Below, piece by piece: positions 36,901 to 45,131 of a stretch of DNA of 64,000 bases. Below the pieces are notes generated by a model that did no database searches, had not been told where the DNA came from, and worked only from the letters and a program-made list of their open reading frames with translations. Within the stretch, counting starts at the first letter, position 1. Each line of letters starts with the position of its first letter. Made by a program: the position numbers and the translations under genes. This DNA is from CAHJXG01 sp965277495 (GTDB lineage: Bacteria > Pseudomonadota > Alphaproteobacteria > Acetobacterales > Acetobacteraceae): positions 310,001-374,000 of the forward strand of contig OZ255824.1 of NCBI GenBank assembly GCA_965277495.1, written 5' to 3'.

Positions 36901-37983
36901 ATGGCACCTGGTCCAACTCACGCCATGCTGGATGAGGTTATCCGCCTGGTTCCCGCAATGCAGGAACGAGCGATAAAGCTCGACGCAGCCGAAGCGTTTC
37001 CAGCGCATGACTTCCAACTCCTGCGCGATCTTGGAGTGCTGCTGGCGCCGTTGCCCACCAGGTTTGGCGGTTGCGGCGCTGGAACCGAAACCAGCGGGGC
37101 CGACTTGCTCGTTGAATTGCTGATCGCATTGGGCAAGGGCAACCTCGCCGTGGGGCGGCTTTTCGAAGCCCACGTCAACGCGCTGCATCTCATCATGGCA
37201 TTCGGCAACCCGGCGCAAATCGAGCGCGCGGGCGCAGGTGTGCGCGATGGCCACCTATTTGGCCTGTGGGTCACCGATCCCTTTGGCTCCGTCCTGTCGC
37301 TCAATGACGGAGTGTTGCGAGGCAGCAAGGGTCCGTGTTCCGGCGCCGGGCACGTCACGCGCGCGCTGGTCACGGTATCGACCGCGGACGGAACACGGAT
37401 GGCGATGCTGGAGGTCGATGCCTCGGTGTCGGTCGAGCCGGTGCGGGGCGTCCTGCAAGGCATGCGCGCCGCGGTCAACGGGGTCGTCCGCTTCGACGGC
37501 GCCCCCTTGCCGCCGGATGCGCTAATCGGCCGACCCGGCGACTACTTGCGCGAACCGCATCTGTCATGCGGAGCCTGGCGCACCACCGCGGTCACCCTTG
37601 GCGGCCTAAACGCCCTAGTCGACGCGACCCGGCGTCAACTCGTGCGCCGGGGTCACCAGGATGCGCCGCTGCAGCAGGACCGGTTTGGCCGGATGCTGAT
37701 TGCGCACGAAACAGCACGGCTTTGGACCGTGGCAGCCGCACAGCACGCCGAGTTTGCCGAAGGATCGGCCGCGGACCGTGTCGCCTATGTGAACCTCGCG
37801 CGCATCGCGGTTGAGGCGGCTTGCCTGGATGCCATGCGTTTGGCGCAACGGGCCTTGGGCCTCACGGCGTTCATACGGCCCAATCCGGTGGAACGCCTGT
37901 TGCGTGATCTCGCGGTTTACCTGCGGCAGCCCGCGCCCGATGCCGTCCTGACCGAGGCGGCGCTCCATGCACTGCGGGCCTGA
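36901..37983 (+). CDS. acyl-CoA dehydrogenase-like flavoprotein
   Basis: 360 aa with the acyl-CoA dehydrogenase fold: a helical N-domain (LLRDLGVLLAPLPTRFGG), a middle beta domain (LFGLWVTDPFG...GSKGPCSGA) and a helical C-domain ending near residue 350. Related proteins include FAD/FMN monooxygenases and unexplained family members found next to glycosyltransferases. I cannot identify a catalytic Glu, so dehydrogenase activity is doubtful. It begins 19 nt after the RND gene, and its last 67 bp overlap the 3' end of the convergent glycosyltransferase. Confidence 0.8.
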   Translation: MAPGPTHAMLDEVIRLVPAMQERAIKLDAAEAFPAHDFQLLRDLGVLLAPLPTRFGGCGAGTETSGADLLVELLIALGKGNLAVGRLFEAHVNALHLIMAFGNPAQIERAGAGVRDGHLFGLWVTDPFGSVLSLNDGVLRGSKGPCSGAGHVTRALVTVSTADGTRMAMLEVDASVSVEPVRGVLQGMRAAVNGVVRFDGAPLPPDALIGRPGDYLREPHLSCGAWRTTAVTLGGLNALVDATRRQLVRRGHQDAPLQQDRFGRMLIAHETARLWTVAAAQHAEFAEGSAADRVAYVNLARIAVEAACLDAMRLAQRALGLTAFIRPNPVERLLRDLAVYLRQPAPDAVLTEAALHALRA

Positions 37984-39176
37984 TCCGGGCCGGTAAATCC
38001 CTGGCCGAATGCAGCCGTCACCAGGCGCGCGCGCAAGCTCGCCCGATGCTGGAATTCGTCATCAATGGGCAGTCGGTCGTTTCGCAACCCAGCAAGGATG
38101 CGCTCAGCCTGCGCCGTTTCAAGCGGCAAGGCAGAGACCGGGACCGGAACCCGGCTCAGCCCGGCCTCATTCGCCTCGACCAGCTCCCAAGCCGCGCCGA
38201 ACGTGTCCTGCTGAAGCGCACTCGCCAACACAGCAGGCGCGCAACCGAGATTGTCGGACCGTTGCGGCTTAACTCGCCCGTGCCCATTGAACAAACGCCG
38301 AACTTGCCGTCGCAGCCGGGCACGGCGAACCCGGGCCAGCGCTGGCTCCAGCGCACTGTCCAAGAACAGGTCGGGTGCGGCGAGCCGGCGGCGGATCGTA
38401 TCGGCCATGCCGCCTGCCGCCCGGCCATGGATACGTCCAGAGACCGTCACCCAAACGTCCGGCGCGTGCCGCAACCGGGCGTCGATCCGGCGCAAGGCAT
38501 CGAAGAAGGCGCGGTCCTCGCCAACCGGAAGCGGCGGGATTCCGCCGCAACGGTGGTACGCCGGCGCCGTGACACAGATGCTGGCGCCGGAGTTCTCGTT
38601 ATGGCGCGGCCAGGGATCGGCTGGATCGGGATCGAGCAGGCAATCGATCTCATCCAACAATGCCGCATAGGCGCACTCGCGCGCGTCGTCCTCGTGCAGG
38701 ATTGCAGGGATGGCCGCGGCATCCACCGGATCGATCACGGCGCGGCCAGCGACGGCGTCGGCGCCATTGCGGATTTGCACCAGGTTGGCCGCAAGCCAGT
38801 CTGGTGCGACCTGGCCATCCGCGTCGGTGCAAAGCAGGACGCCCTCGGGTGGCGTCCATCGTGCCGCGTGTTCCAGGGCCATTCGACGGGCCTGCCCAGC
38901 ATTTCGACGCTCGGGCGGGAACTGGTGTTCAACGACGTCCAGTGGATAGCTTAATGCCGGCTGCATCCTGCGCGCGACTGCCGCGGTGCCATCGGTTGAA
39001 TTGTTGACCAACAATACAACGCGAGAAGGATTTTGATCCCGCTGCGTATTCAGCGCCATAAGGCACCGGGGTATCCAGTCTGCTTCGTTATGGGCCGGTA
39101 TCGCGACTACCGCTGGGGTAGGGTTCAAATGACCTTGCACGAGACCGTTCACGCTGCATTCCGTCGAAGCTACCAT
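37917..39176 (-). CDS. family 2 glycosyltransferase
   Basis: A 419-aa GT-A glycosyltransferase. The N-terminal VVAIPAHNEADWIPRCL and the DxD-type LLCTDADGQVAPDWL are the nucleotide-sugar and metal sites; GEDRAFFDALRRID follows at the acceptor side. There are no membrane helices. Its last 22 codons overlap the 3' end of the acyl-CoA dehydrogenase-like gene. I recall such dehydrogenase-like/GT2 pairs sharing clusters with PIG-L deacetylases and methyltransferases in other alphaproteobacteria; those partners are absent here. Confidence 0.87.
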   Translation of the reverse strand: MVASTECSVNGLVQGHLNPTPAVVAIPAHNEADWIPRCLMALNTQRDQNPSRVVLLVNNSTDGTAAVARRMQPALSYPLDVVEHQFPPERRNAGQARRMALEHAARWTPPEGVLLCTDADGQVAPDWLAANLVQIRNGADAVAGRAVIDPVDAAAIPAILHEDDARECAYAALLDEIDCLLDPDPADPWPRHNENSGASICVTAPAYHRCGGIPPLPVGEDRAFFDALRRIDARLRHAPDVWVTVSGRIHGRAAGGMADTIRRRLAAPDLFLDSALEPALARVRRARLRRQVRRLFNGHGRVKPQRSDNLGCAPAVLASALQQDTFGAAWELVEANEAGLSRVPVPVSALPLETAQAERILAGLRNDRLPIDDEFQHRASLRARLVTAAFGQGFTGPDQARSAWSAASVRTASGAGCRR

Positions 39177-39217
39177 AGTTACTTGACGATGAAACGAGTC
39201 TTGCCAATCCCTCGTTC

Positions 39218-39658
39218 TCAGCCCTGCTTCAATACAGTCCGCTCGGCCCGTATCGCCTGATCGAGGTCGCGGATGCGGAAGGGCTTTTGCAGGAAGCGTC
39301 GGCTGATTAGCTGCGGCGCAAAATAACCGGAGATCAGGATAACCTTGAGGCCGGCGAAACGCCGCCTGGCAATATCCGACAACTCCAAGCCTGACATTCC
39401 CGGCATCCGCACGTCAGTGACCATGACATCGATTTCATGATGCTTTTCGAGCAAAGTCAAAGCTTCGTCGCCGCCACGCGCCCTGAGCACGATGTAGCCG
39501 ATTTCTTGCAGCATGTCGGCAGAGGTCTCGCGCACCGCCTCGTCGTCATCGACCAACAGGATAACTTGGGCCTTCGCAGTGTCCTGCGCCGCTTGAATGG
39601 GACGGCCTGGAGTCGTGGAGTTGACCGCCTGCAAGGCTTTGATCGACCCATGACTCAT
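39218..39658 (-). CDS. single-domain response regulator
   Basis: 146 aa: a 30-residue low-complexity N-terminus, then a receiver domain with DDD at 37-39, phospho-Asp82 in VTDVRMPGMSG and Lys in FLQKPFR. It resembles the receiver domain found at the end of hybrid sensor kinases (LKVILISGY), and may take phosphate from a distant kinase. It is an orphan gene, 41 bp upstream of the glycosyltransferase on the same strand. Confidence 0.9.
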   Translation of the reverse strand: MSHGSIKALQAVNSTTPGRPIQAAQDTAKAQVILLVDDDEAVRETSADMLQEIGYIVLRARGGDEALTLLEKHHEIDVMVTDVRMPGMSGLELSDIARRRFAGLKVILISGYFAPQLISRRFLQKPFRIRDLDQAIRAERTVLKQG

Positions 39659-39692
39659 GATTGAGGCACATGCGTCGTGTCGAGTGAAAAAG

Positions 39693-39785
39693 TGGCGGAG
39701 GGGATGAGATTCGAACTCACGGTACGGCTTGACGCCGTACGGCGGTTTAGCAAACCGCTGCCTTCAGCCACTCGGCCACCCCTCC
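39693..39785 (-). tRNA. tRNA-Ser (anticodon GCT)
   Basis: 93 nt with the long variable arm of class II tRNAs (GTACGGC...GCCGTAC). The acceptor stem pairs GGAGGGG with CCCCTCC, the anticodon arm GCGGT/ACCGC encloses TTGCTAA (GCT decodes AGC), the discriminator is G, and CCA is encoded. Confidence 0.97.
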
Positions 39786-39819
39786 GCCGGGGTCGTCTTT
39801 GCACAGCGTTTGCCCCATC

Positions 39820-39848
39820 GTTGTATGCGCTCTGACTAGGGCCGTCAA
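39820..39848 (-). promoter_or_regulatory. sigma-70-type promoter of tRNA-Ser
   Basis: On the minus strand, TTGACG (39843-39848), a 17-bp spacer and TACAAC (39820-39825). Transcription would start about 28 nt before the mature tRNA. Confidence 0.6.
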
Positions 39849-39855
39849 ACCGGTC

Positions 39856-40476
39856 TCAGGCTAATTTCACCTCAAACCCCCGCTGCACCGCGGGCCGCGT
39901 CATCAATGCCCCAAACCAACGTTTCACATTGGCGAACTCGTCCAGGTTGACCCGGTGCCGTTCATGGCGCCAAGCCCAGGCCAGTATCGCGAAGTCCGCA
40001 ATCGAAAGCGCCCCGGCCACGTATTCGACCTTGGCAAGCCGCCGGTCGAGCACGCCATAGAGCCGCAACGTTTCTTTAGTGTATCGAGCCAGACCATAGC
40101 GCTGATCGTCGCCATTAACCGTTAGGAAATGGTGCACCTGTCCCGGCATAGGGCCAAACCCGCCCATTTGCCACATCAGCCACTCCAAGACAGGCATCCG
40201 TTCACGCAACCCTGACGGCATGAACAAACCAGTCTTTTCGGCCAAATACAACAAGATAGCGCCCGACTCGAACACTGAAATGGAAGCGCCGCCCGGTCCC
40301 TCGGGATCGATGATCGCCGGGATGCGATTATTCGGGCTGATCTCCAGGAACGCCGGCTTGAACTGCTCGTCCTTGGTGATATCGACCACATGGACCGAAT
40401 ACGGCAGCCCCATTTCCTCCAGCGCCACGCTGATCTTGCGTCCGTTTGGGGTGTTATAGGTATGAAGCTCGATCAT
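39856..40476 (-). CDS. glutathione S-transferase (Nu-class/YfcG-like)
   Basis: A 206-aa GST with a thioredoxin-like N-domain (YNTPNGRKISVALEEMGL; Thr9/Asn11 in place of catalytic Ser/Cys, as in YfcG) and NNRIPAIIDP, FESGAILLYLAEK for glutathione binding. The all-alpha C-domain begins near residue 88 with the WLMWQMGGFGPMPGQ signature of Nu-class enzymes, which act as disulfide-bond reductases. It lies 9 nt after gatB on the same strand and is likely transcribed with gatCAB. Confidence 0.93.
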   Translation of the reverse strand: MIELHTYNTPNGRKISVALEEMGLPYSVHVVDITKDEQFKPAFLEISPNNRIPAIIDPEGPGGASISVFESGAILLYLAEKTGLFMPSGLRERMPVLEWLMWQMGGFGPMPGQVHHFLTVNGDDQRYGLARYTKETLRLYGVLDRRLAKVEYVAGALSIADFAILAWAWRHERHRVNLDEFANVKRWFGALMTRPAVQRGFEVKLA

Positions 40477-40485
40477 TCCCGCCTC

Positions 40486-41937
40486 CTACGTCAGTCGTTG
40501 CCGCAGCGCTTCGTTCACCAGCGCCGGGTTGCCCTTCCCGGCCATGGCCTTCATGACCTGCCCGACGAAAAACCCGAACAGCTTGTCCTTGCCCGCCTTG
40601 AACTCCGCCAGTTTGTCGGGGTTTGCGGCCAGCACCGCCTCCACCGCCCGGTCGATCGCCCCCGTGTCGGTCACCTGGCGCAGGCCCCTGCTCTCGACGA
40701 TGCTGGCCGGAGGCTCCCCGGTGTCCACCATCGCCTCGAACACCTCCTTGGCGATCCGCCCGTTGATGGTCTGGTCCGCCAGCAGGTCCAGCAACTGGCC
40801 CAGCGCCGCCGCCGAGACCGGAGTATCGGCGATGCTGCGCCCGGTGCGGTTCAGCGCGGCAAAGAAGTCCCCCATCATCCAGTTCGCCGCCAGCTTCGCG
40901 TCCCGCCCGGTCGCCACCGTCTCGAAGAACGCCGCCGTCTCCTGGTCCGCCACCAGCACCGCCGCGTCATAGGCCGACAGGCCATGCTGCGCCACGAAAC
41001 GCGCCCGCTTCGCGTCCGGCAGTTCGGGCAGACCGGCGCGCAGCCCTGCCACCCAAGCCTCGTCCAAGACCAACGGCAACAGGTCGGGATCGGGGAAGTA
41101 GCGGTAGTCGTGCGCGTCCTCCTTGCTCCGCATGCTGCGCGTCTCGCCGCGGGCCGGATCGAACAGCCGCGTTTCCTGCTCGACGGTGCCGCCGTCCTCC
41201 CAGACTGCGACCTGGCGCCGAGCCTCCGCCTCGATCGCCTGCATGACGAAGCGGACCGAGTTCACGTTCTTGACTTCGCACCGGGTGCGGAACGGCTCGC
41301 CGTGCTTGCGGACCGACACGTTCACGTCGGCGCGCATCGACCCCTCCTCCATGTTGCCGTCGCAGGTGCCGAGATAACGCAGGATGGTCCGCAGCTTGCG
41401 CAGGTAGGCGCCGGCCTCCTCGGGCGTGCGCAGGTCGGGCTCGCTGACGATCTCCATCAGCGCAACGCCCGAGCGGTTCAGGTCAATGAAACTCCGGGTC
41501 GGGTCCTGGTCGTGCAGCGACTTGCCGGCGTCCTGCTCGAGATGAAGCCGGGTCACGCCGATGCGCTTGGTGCTGCCATCCGCGAGCTCGATCTCGATGT
41601 TGCCGGCGCCGACCACGGGATGGGCGTATTGGCTGATCTGGTAGCCGGCGGGCAGGTCGGCATAGAAGTAGTTCTTGCGGTCGAACCGGCTGACCAGGTT
41701 GATCTGCGCGTCAAGGCCCAGCCCGGTCCGCACAGCCTGTGCCACGCACTCCTGGTTGATCACCGGCAGCATGCCGGGGAACGCCGCGTCGACGAAGCTG
41801 ACCTGGGCGTTCGGCTCCGCCCCGAACTCGGTCGCCGCGCCGCTGAACAGCTTGGACCGGCTGATGACCTGGGCGTGCACCTCGAGCCCGATCACCAGCT
41901 CCCACGGGCCGTCGCGCCCCTCGATCTCATAGCTCAT
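40486..41937 (-). CDS. gatB: Asp-tRNA(Asn)/Glu-tRNA(Gln) amidotransferase subunit B
   Basis: GatB binds the misacylated tRNA and activates the glutamyl or aspartyl side chain. 483 aa, full length. Landmarks are VIGLEVHAQV at 16-25, YFYADLPAGYQISQY, GVALMEIVSEPDL and EGSMRADVNVSV. The C-terminal YqeY-like tail is present. Its ATG overlaps the gatA stop (ATGA). Confidence 0.97.
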   Translation of the reverse strand: MSYEIEGRDGPWELVIGLEVHAQVISRSKLFSGAATEFGAEPNAQVSFVDAAFPGMLPVINQECVAQAVRTGLGLDAQINLVSRFDRKNYFYADLPAGYQISQYAHPVVGAGNIEIELADGSTKRIGVTRLHLEQDAGKSLHDQDPTRSFIDLNRSGVALMEIVSEPDLRTPEEAGAYLRKLRTILRYLGTCDGNMEEGSMRADVNVSVRKHGEPFRTRCEVKNVNSVRFVMQAIEAEARRQVAVWEDGGTVEQETRLFDPARGETRSMRSKEDAHDYRYFPDPDLLPLVLDEAWVAGLRAGLPELPDAKRARFVAQHGLSAYDAAVLVADQETAAFFETVATGRDAKLAANWMMGDFFAALNRTGRSIADTPVSAAALGQLLDLLADQTINGRIAKEVFEAMVDTGEPPASIVESRGLRQVTDTGAIDRAVEAVLAANPDKLAEFKAGKDKLFGFFVGQVMKAMAGKGNPALVNEALRQRLT

Positions 41938-43415
41938 GCCGGCGCCCCCGCCCGGATCGCCGGCAAATGGTGGAACCCGGACGCATGCTCCAGCGCGGCG
42001 CCGACCGCGAACACGGTTTCTTCGTCGAATGGGCGTCCGAGCACCTGCAGGCCCAACGGCAGTCCTTGCGCGTCCAGGCCAGCCGGCACCGACAAGCCTG
42101 GCACGCCCGCCATGCTCGCCGGCACGGTGAACACGTCGTTCAGGTACATCGCCACCGGGTCATTCATCTTGTCGCCCTGGGCGAAGGCCGCCGACGGCGC
42201 GGTGGGCGTCACCAACGCATCCACGCGCCCGAACGCATCGGTAAAATCCCGCAAGATCAACGCGCGGACCTTCTGCGCACGCAGGTAATATGCGTCGTAG
42301 TACCCGGCTGAAAGCACGTACGTCCCGATCATGATGCGCCGCCTCACCTCCGCGCCGAACCCGGCTGCCCGGGTGCGTTCATACATCTCGGTCAGATCGT
42401 CCCCGTCCACCCGCCGCCCGAACCGTACGCCGTCATAGCGCGCCAGGTTGCTGGAGGCTTCGGCTGGCGCCACGATATAATAGGTCGCCAGGCCATATTT
42501 GGTGTGCGGCAGCGACACGTCGACGATCTCCGCCCCGGCGTCCCGCAGCCAGGCCAGGCCCTGCTGCCACATCGCCTCGACCTCGGGCGGCATGTTGTCG
42601 TTGCGGTATTCCCGCGGCACGCCGATGCGCAACCCGCGCACGCCACGCTGGCACGCGGCGGCAAAGTCCGGCACCGGACGGTCGGCGGACGTGCTGTCCA
42701 TGGGGTCGAACCCGGCCATGCTGCCCAGCAGGATCGCGCAGTCCTCCACGGTCCGCGCCACCGGCCCGGCCTGGTCCAACGACGACGCGAAGGCGACGAT
42801 GCCCCAGCGGGAACACCGCCCATAGGTCGGCTTGATCCCGGCAATGCCGCAGAACGAGGCCGGTTGCCGGATCGAACCGCCGGTGTCGGTCGCCGTCGCA
42901 CCCAGCGCCAGCCGGGCCGCGACCGCGGCGCAGGAACCGCCGGAGGATCCACCGGGCACCAATGCCGCGCCGTCGGCCCGGGTCCAAGGGTTCTGCACGG
43001 GGCCGAACGCCGAGGTCATGTTCGACGACCCCATGGCGAACTCGTCGAGGTTCGCCTTACCCAGGAACACGGCGCCGTCCCGCAGCAGGTTGGCCGTGAC
43101 GGTGCTCTCATACGCCGGGACGAACGGCTCCAGGATGCGGCTGCCCGCGGTCGTGCGCACGCCGGCGGTGCAGAACAGGTCCTTGATCGCCAGCGGCAGG
43201 CCGAGCAGCGGGCCTTCATCCCCGGCCATGAGCCGCGCATCCGCCGCCTTTGCCTGTGCCCGCGCGCCATCGGCCGACACGGTGATGAACGCATTCAGCC
43301 GCGGGTTCAGCGCCGTCACGGCGTCGAGATGTGCGTCGGTGAGTTCGGTCGCGGTGAAGTCCCGCCGGCGCAGCCCGTCCCGCGCCGCAGCCAAGGTCAG
43401 GTCGGTCAGCATCAC
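41934..43415 (-). CDS. gatA: Asp-tRNA(Asn)/Glu-tRNA(Gln) amidotransferase subunit A
   Basis: The glutaminase subunit, an amidase-signature enzyme of 493 aa. The Ser-cisSer-Lys triad is visible: Lys in LAIKDLFCTAG and both serines in GGSSGGSCAAVAARL / TDTGGSIRQPASF. It supplies ammonia to GatB. 4-bp overlaps at both ends link it to gatC and gatB. Confidence 0.97.
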   Translation of the reverse strand: MMLTDLTLAAARDGLRRRDFTATELTDAHLDAVTALNPRLNAFITVSADGARAQAKAADARLMAGDEGPLLGLPLAIKDLFCTAGVRTTAGSRILEPFVPAYESTVTANLLRDGAVFLGKANLDEFAMGSSNMTSAFGPVQNPWTRADGAALVPGGSSGGSCAAVAARLALGATATDTGGSIRQPASFCGIAGIKPTYGRCSRWGIVAFASSLDQAGPVARTVEDCAILLGSMAGFDPMDSTSADRPVPDFAAACQRGVRGLRIGVPREYRNDNMPPEVEAMWQQGLAWLRDAGAEIVDVSLPHTKYGLATYYIVAPAEASSNLARYDGVRFGRRVDGDDLTEMYERTRAAGFGAEVRRRIMIGTYVLSAGYYDAYYLRAQKVRALILRDFTDAFGRVDALVTPTAPSAAFAQGDKMNDPVAMYLNDVFTVPASMAGVPGLSVPAGLDAQGLPLGLQVLGRPFDEETVFAVGAALEHASGFHHLPAIRAGAPA

Positions 43416-43699
43416 TCGACCACCTTCGGCACCGCATAGAACGCGCCGGCCCGGTCCGGCGCGTTACCCAGCACGAGCTCGGGTATGCCGCCATCCGTCA
43501 CCACGTCCGGACGCAGCCGCATCGCCATCTGCGCGGCGCCGGTCAGCGGATCGATCCCGTCCACATCGACCTCGTTCAACTGCTCGATCCAGCCCAGGAT
43601 ACCGTTCAGCTCGCCGGCGAGTTGCTCCGCCTCGGCGTCTTCGACGTGGATGCGGGCGAGCCGGGCGATGCGCCGGACGGTCGCGGAATCGAGCGACAT
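43412..43699 (-). CDS. gatC: Asp-tRNA(Asn)/Glu-tRNA(Gln) amidotransferase subunit C
   Basis: A 95-aa GatC that wraps round GatA and stabilises the complex. It starts MSLDSATVRRIARLARI and ends with the usual PDRAGAFYAVPKVVE. It is the first gene of gatCAB; 75 bp separate it from the divergent ruvX, and the shared promoter should be there. Confidence 0.95.
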   Translation of the reverse strand: MSLDSATVRRIARLARIHVEDAEAEQLAGELNGILGWIEQLNEVDVDGIDPLTGAAQMAMRLRPDVVTDGGIPELVLGNAPDRAGAFYAVPKVVE

Positions 43700-43774
43700 G
43701 GATGATGGACCCTATATCAGCATAATGGGGCAGCCCGCGCCGGGCCGCCGGAGCGCGGGACCATACCGAGCGTC

Positions 43775-44239
43775 ATGCCACTGTTCAACATGAGGGAGCT
43801 GCGCGGAAGCCTGCGTCCAGGCCAACGGCTGATCGGCCTCGACCCCGGCGCCCGGGTCATCGGCGTGGCGCTGTCGGATGTCGGCCTGCTGCTCGCCAGC
43901 CCGTATAGCAGCCTGAAACGCGGCAAGCTGGGCCAGGCGGCGGCCGAACTTGGGGCGATTGCGCGGCAGGAGGGCGCCAGCGGCCTCGTGGTCGGCTGGC
44001 CGCTTTCGATGGACGGGACCATGGGACCCGCCGCCCAGGCCGTGCGGGATTGGGCGCTCGCACTGTCCGGCATGGCCGGGCTGCCGGCGGCGCTGTGGGA
44101 CGAACGGCTGTCGTCCACCGCGGTGAACCGCTTCCTGATCGACGAGGCCGACATGACCCGGCGCAAGCGCGCATCCGTCGTGGACCAGATGGCGGCGGCC
44201 TATATCTTGCAAGCGGCGCTGGACGCCTGCCGCGAGTGA
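43775..44239 (+). CDS. ruvX: Holliday junction resolvase-like RuvX (YqgF)
   Basis: 154 aa with an RNase H fold. The first catalytic Asp is in LIGLDPGARVIGVAL near residue 24, VVGWPLSMDG follows, and WDERLSSTAVNR and RRKRASVVDQMAAAYIL complete the motif set. In E. coli the protein takes part in 16S rRNA 5' processing; resolvase activity is reported in some species. It converges on the DUF697 gene. Confidence 0.94.
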   Translation: MPLFNMRELRGSLRPGQRLIGLDPGARVIGVALSDVGLLLASPYSSLKRGKLGQAAAELGAIARQEGASGLVVGWPLSMDGTMGPAAQAVRDWALALSGMAGLPAALWDERLSSTAVNRFLIDEADMTRRKRASVVDQMAAAYILQAALDACRE

Positions 44240-44249
44240 GCCGGGTCGT

Positions 44250-45131
44250 TCAGGCGGGAGGCAGCGGATCGCAGGCCGCCGCCGTCGCGCGGGCCAGGAC
44301 CAGCAGGCGCCGGGCTGCCACGCCAGCGGCGGCGGCGTCGCCCAGGGCGTGCGCCAGCAACGGATGGGACAGCACGGCGCGGGCGGCGGTGTTGCCGGCG
44401 ATGTTGGCCGCGCCGACCATGGTGGCCGCGACGGCGGTGCGCCGCAGCAGCCCGAGCGTTGCCAGCGCGCCGGGCCGCACGCCATGCAGCGCTGCGACCT
44501 GCCGCACCAGGCGGACGCCGCGCCACGCCACGAACAGCACATCCAGGGCCGGCGATGGAATTGCGGCGATCCCGGCAATCGCCTGCACCGCCGCCGCCCG
44601 GCCCAGGCGGTCCGTCGCGTCCTGCAGCGTTTCGCCAGGTCCGGCGCGCAGCAGGGCGATGGCCGCGTCGGGGTCGTTCACGGTCCGCAACGCCGGTTCG
44701 ATTGCGGCACCGCCAGGGACCATGCGGGACCAGGTCTGGGCGGCGGCCATGATCCGCGCAGCATCGCCCGACGCCAGGCCGGCACGCAGGCCGTCGACCC
44801 GGCGCAACGCCAGCAGCGCCCGCACTTCACGCCATACGCCGGCCCCGAGCAGGCCGATCCCGGCGCCCGCGACCCCCACCGTCGCCCAGCCGAGCCAAGC
44901 CGCCCGGGTGAATTGGTCCGCCACAAAGTTGCCGATTGGCAGCCCGGCCAACCCAAACCCAAGGATCGCCGCGCCAGTGAGGGCCAAGGCCGCCGTCCCC
45001 CATGCCGGACTTGGATCATGAAGTCTGGGGTCATAAAGGCTGGGATCATCAAGCGGCACAACGGTTTGAACGGCCGGCTCCAGCCGTGCCGCCGGCACGT
45101 CCTCCAATTCGATGCGCGGTTCGACGTTCAT
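44250..45131 (-). CDS. YcjF-type DUF697 membrane protein
   Basis: A 293-aa inner-membrane protein with two hydrophobic segments around residues 47-70 and 80-100 and a C-terminal DUF697 domain (IPSPALDVLFVAWRGVRLVRQVA). It is the counterpart of YcjF, which in proteobacteria is encoded beside YcjX, a P-loop protein linked to stress. Function unknown. Its ATG overlaps the ycjX stop by 4 bp, and it is the last gene of the lpxI-gloA-ycjX transcript. Confidence 0.87.
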   Translation of the reverse strand: MNVEPRIELEDVPAARLEPAVQTVVPLDDPSLYDPRLHDPSPAWGTAALALTGAAILGFGLAGLPIGNFVADQFTRAAWLGWATVGVAGAGIGLLGAGVWREVRALLALRRVDGLRAGLASGDAARIMAAAQTWSRMVPGGAAIEPALRTVNDPDAAIALLRAGPGETLQDATDRLGRAAAVQAIAGIAAIPSPALDVLFVAWRGVRLVRQVAALHGVRPGALATLGLLRRTAVAATMVGAANIAGNTAARAVLSHPLLAHALGDAAAAGVAARRLLVLARATAAACDPLPPA

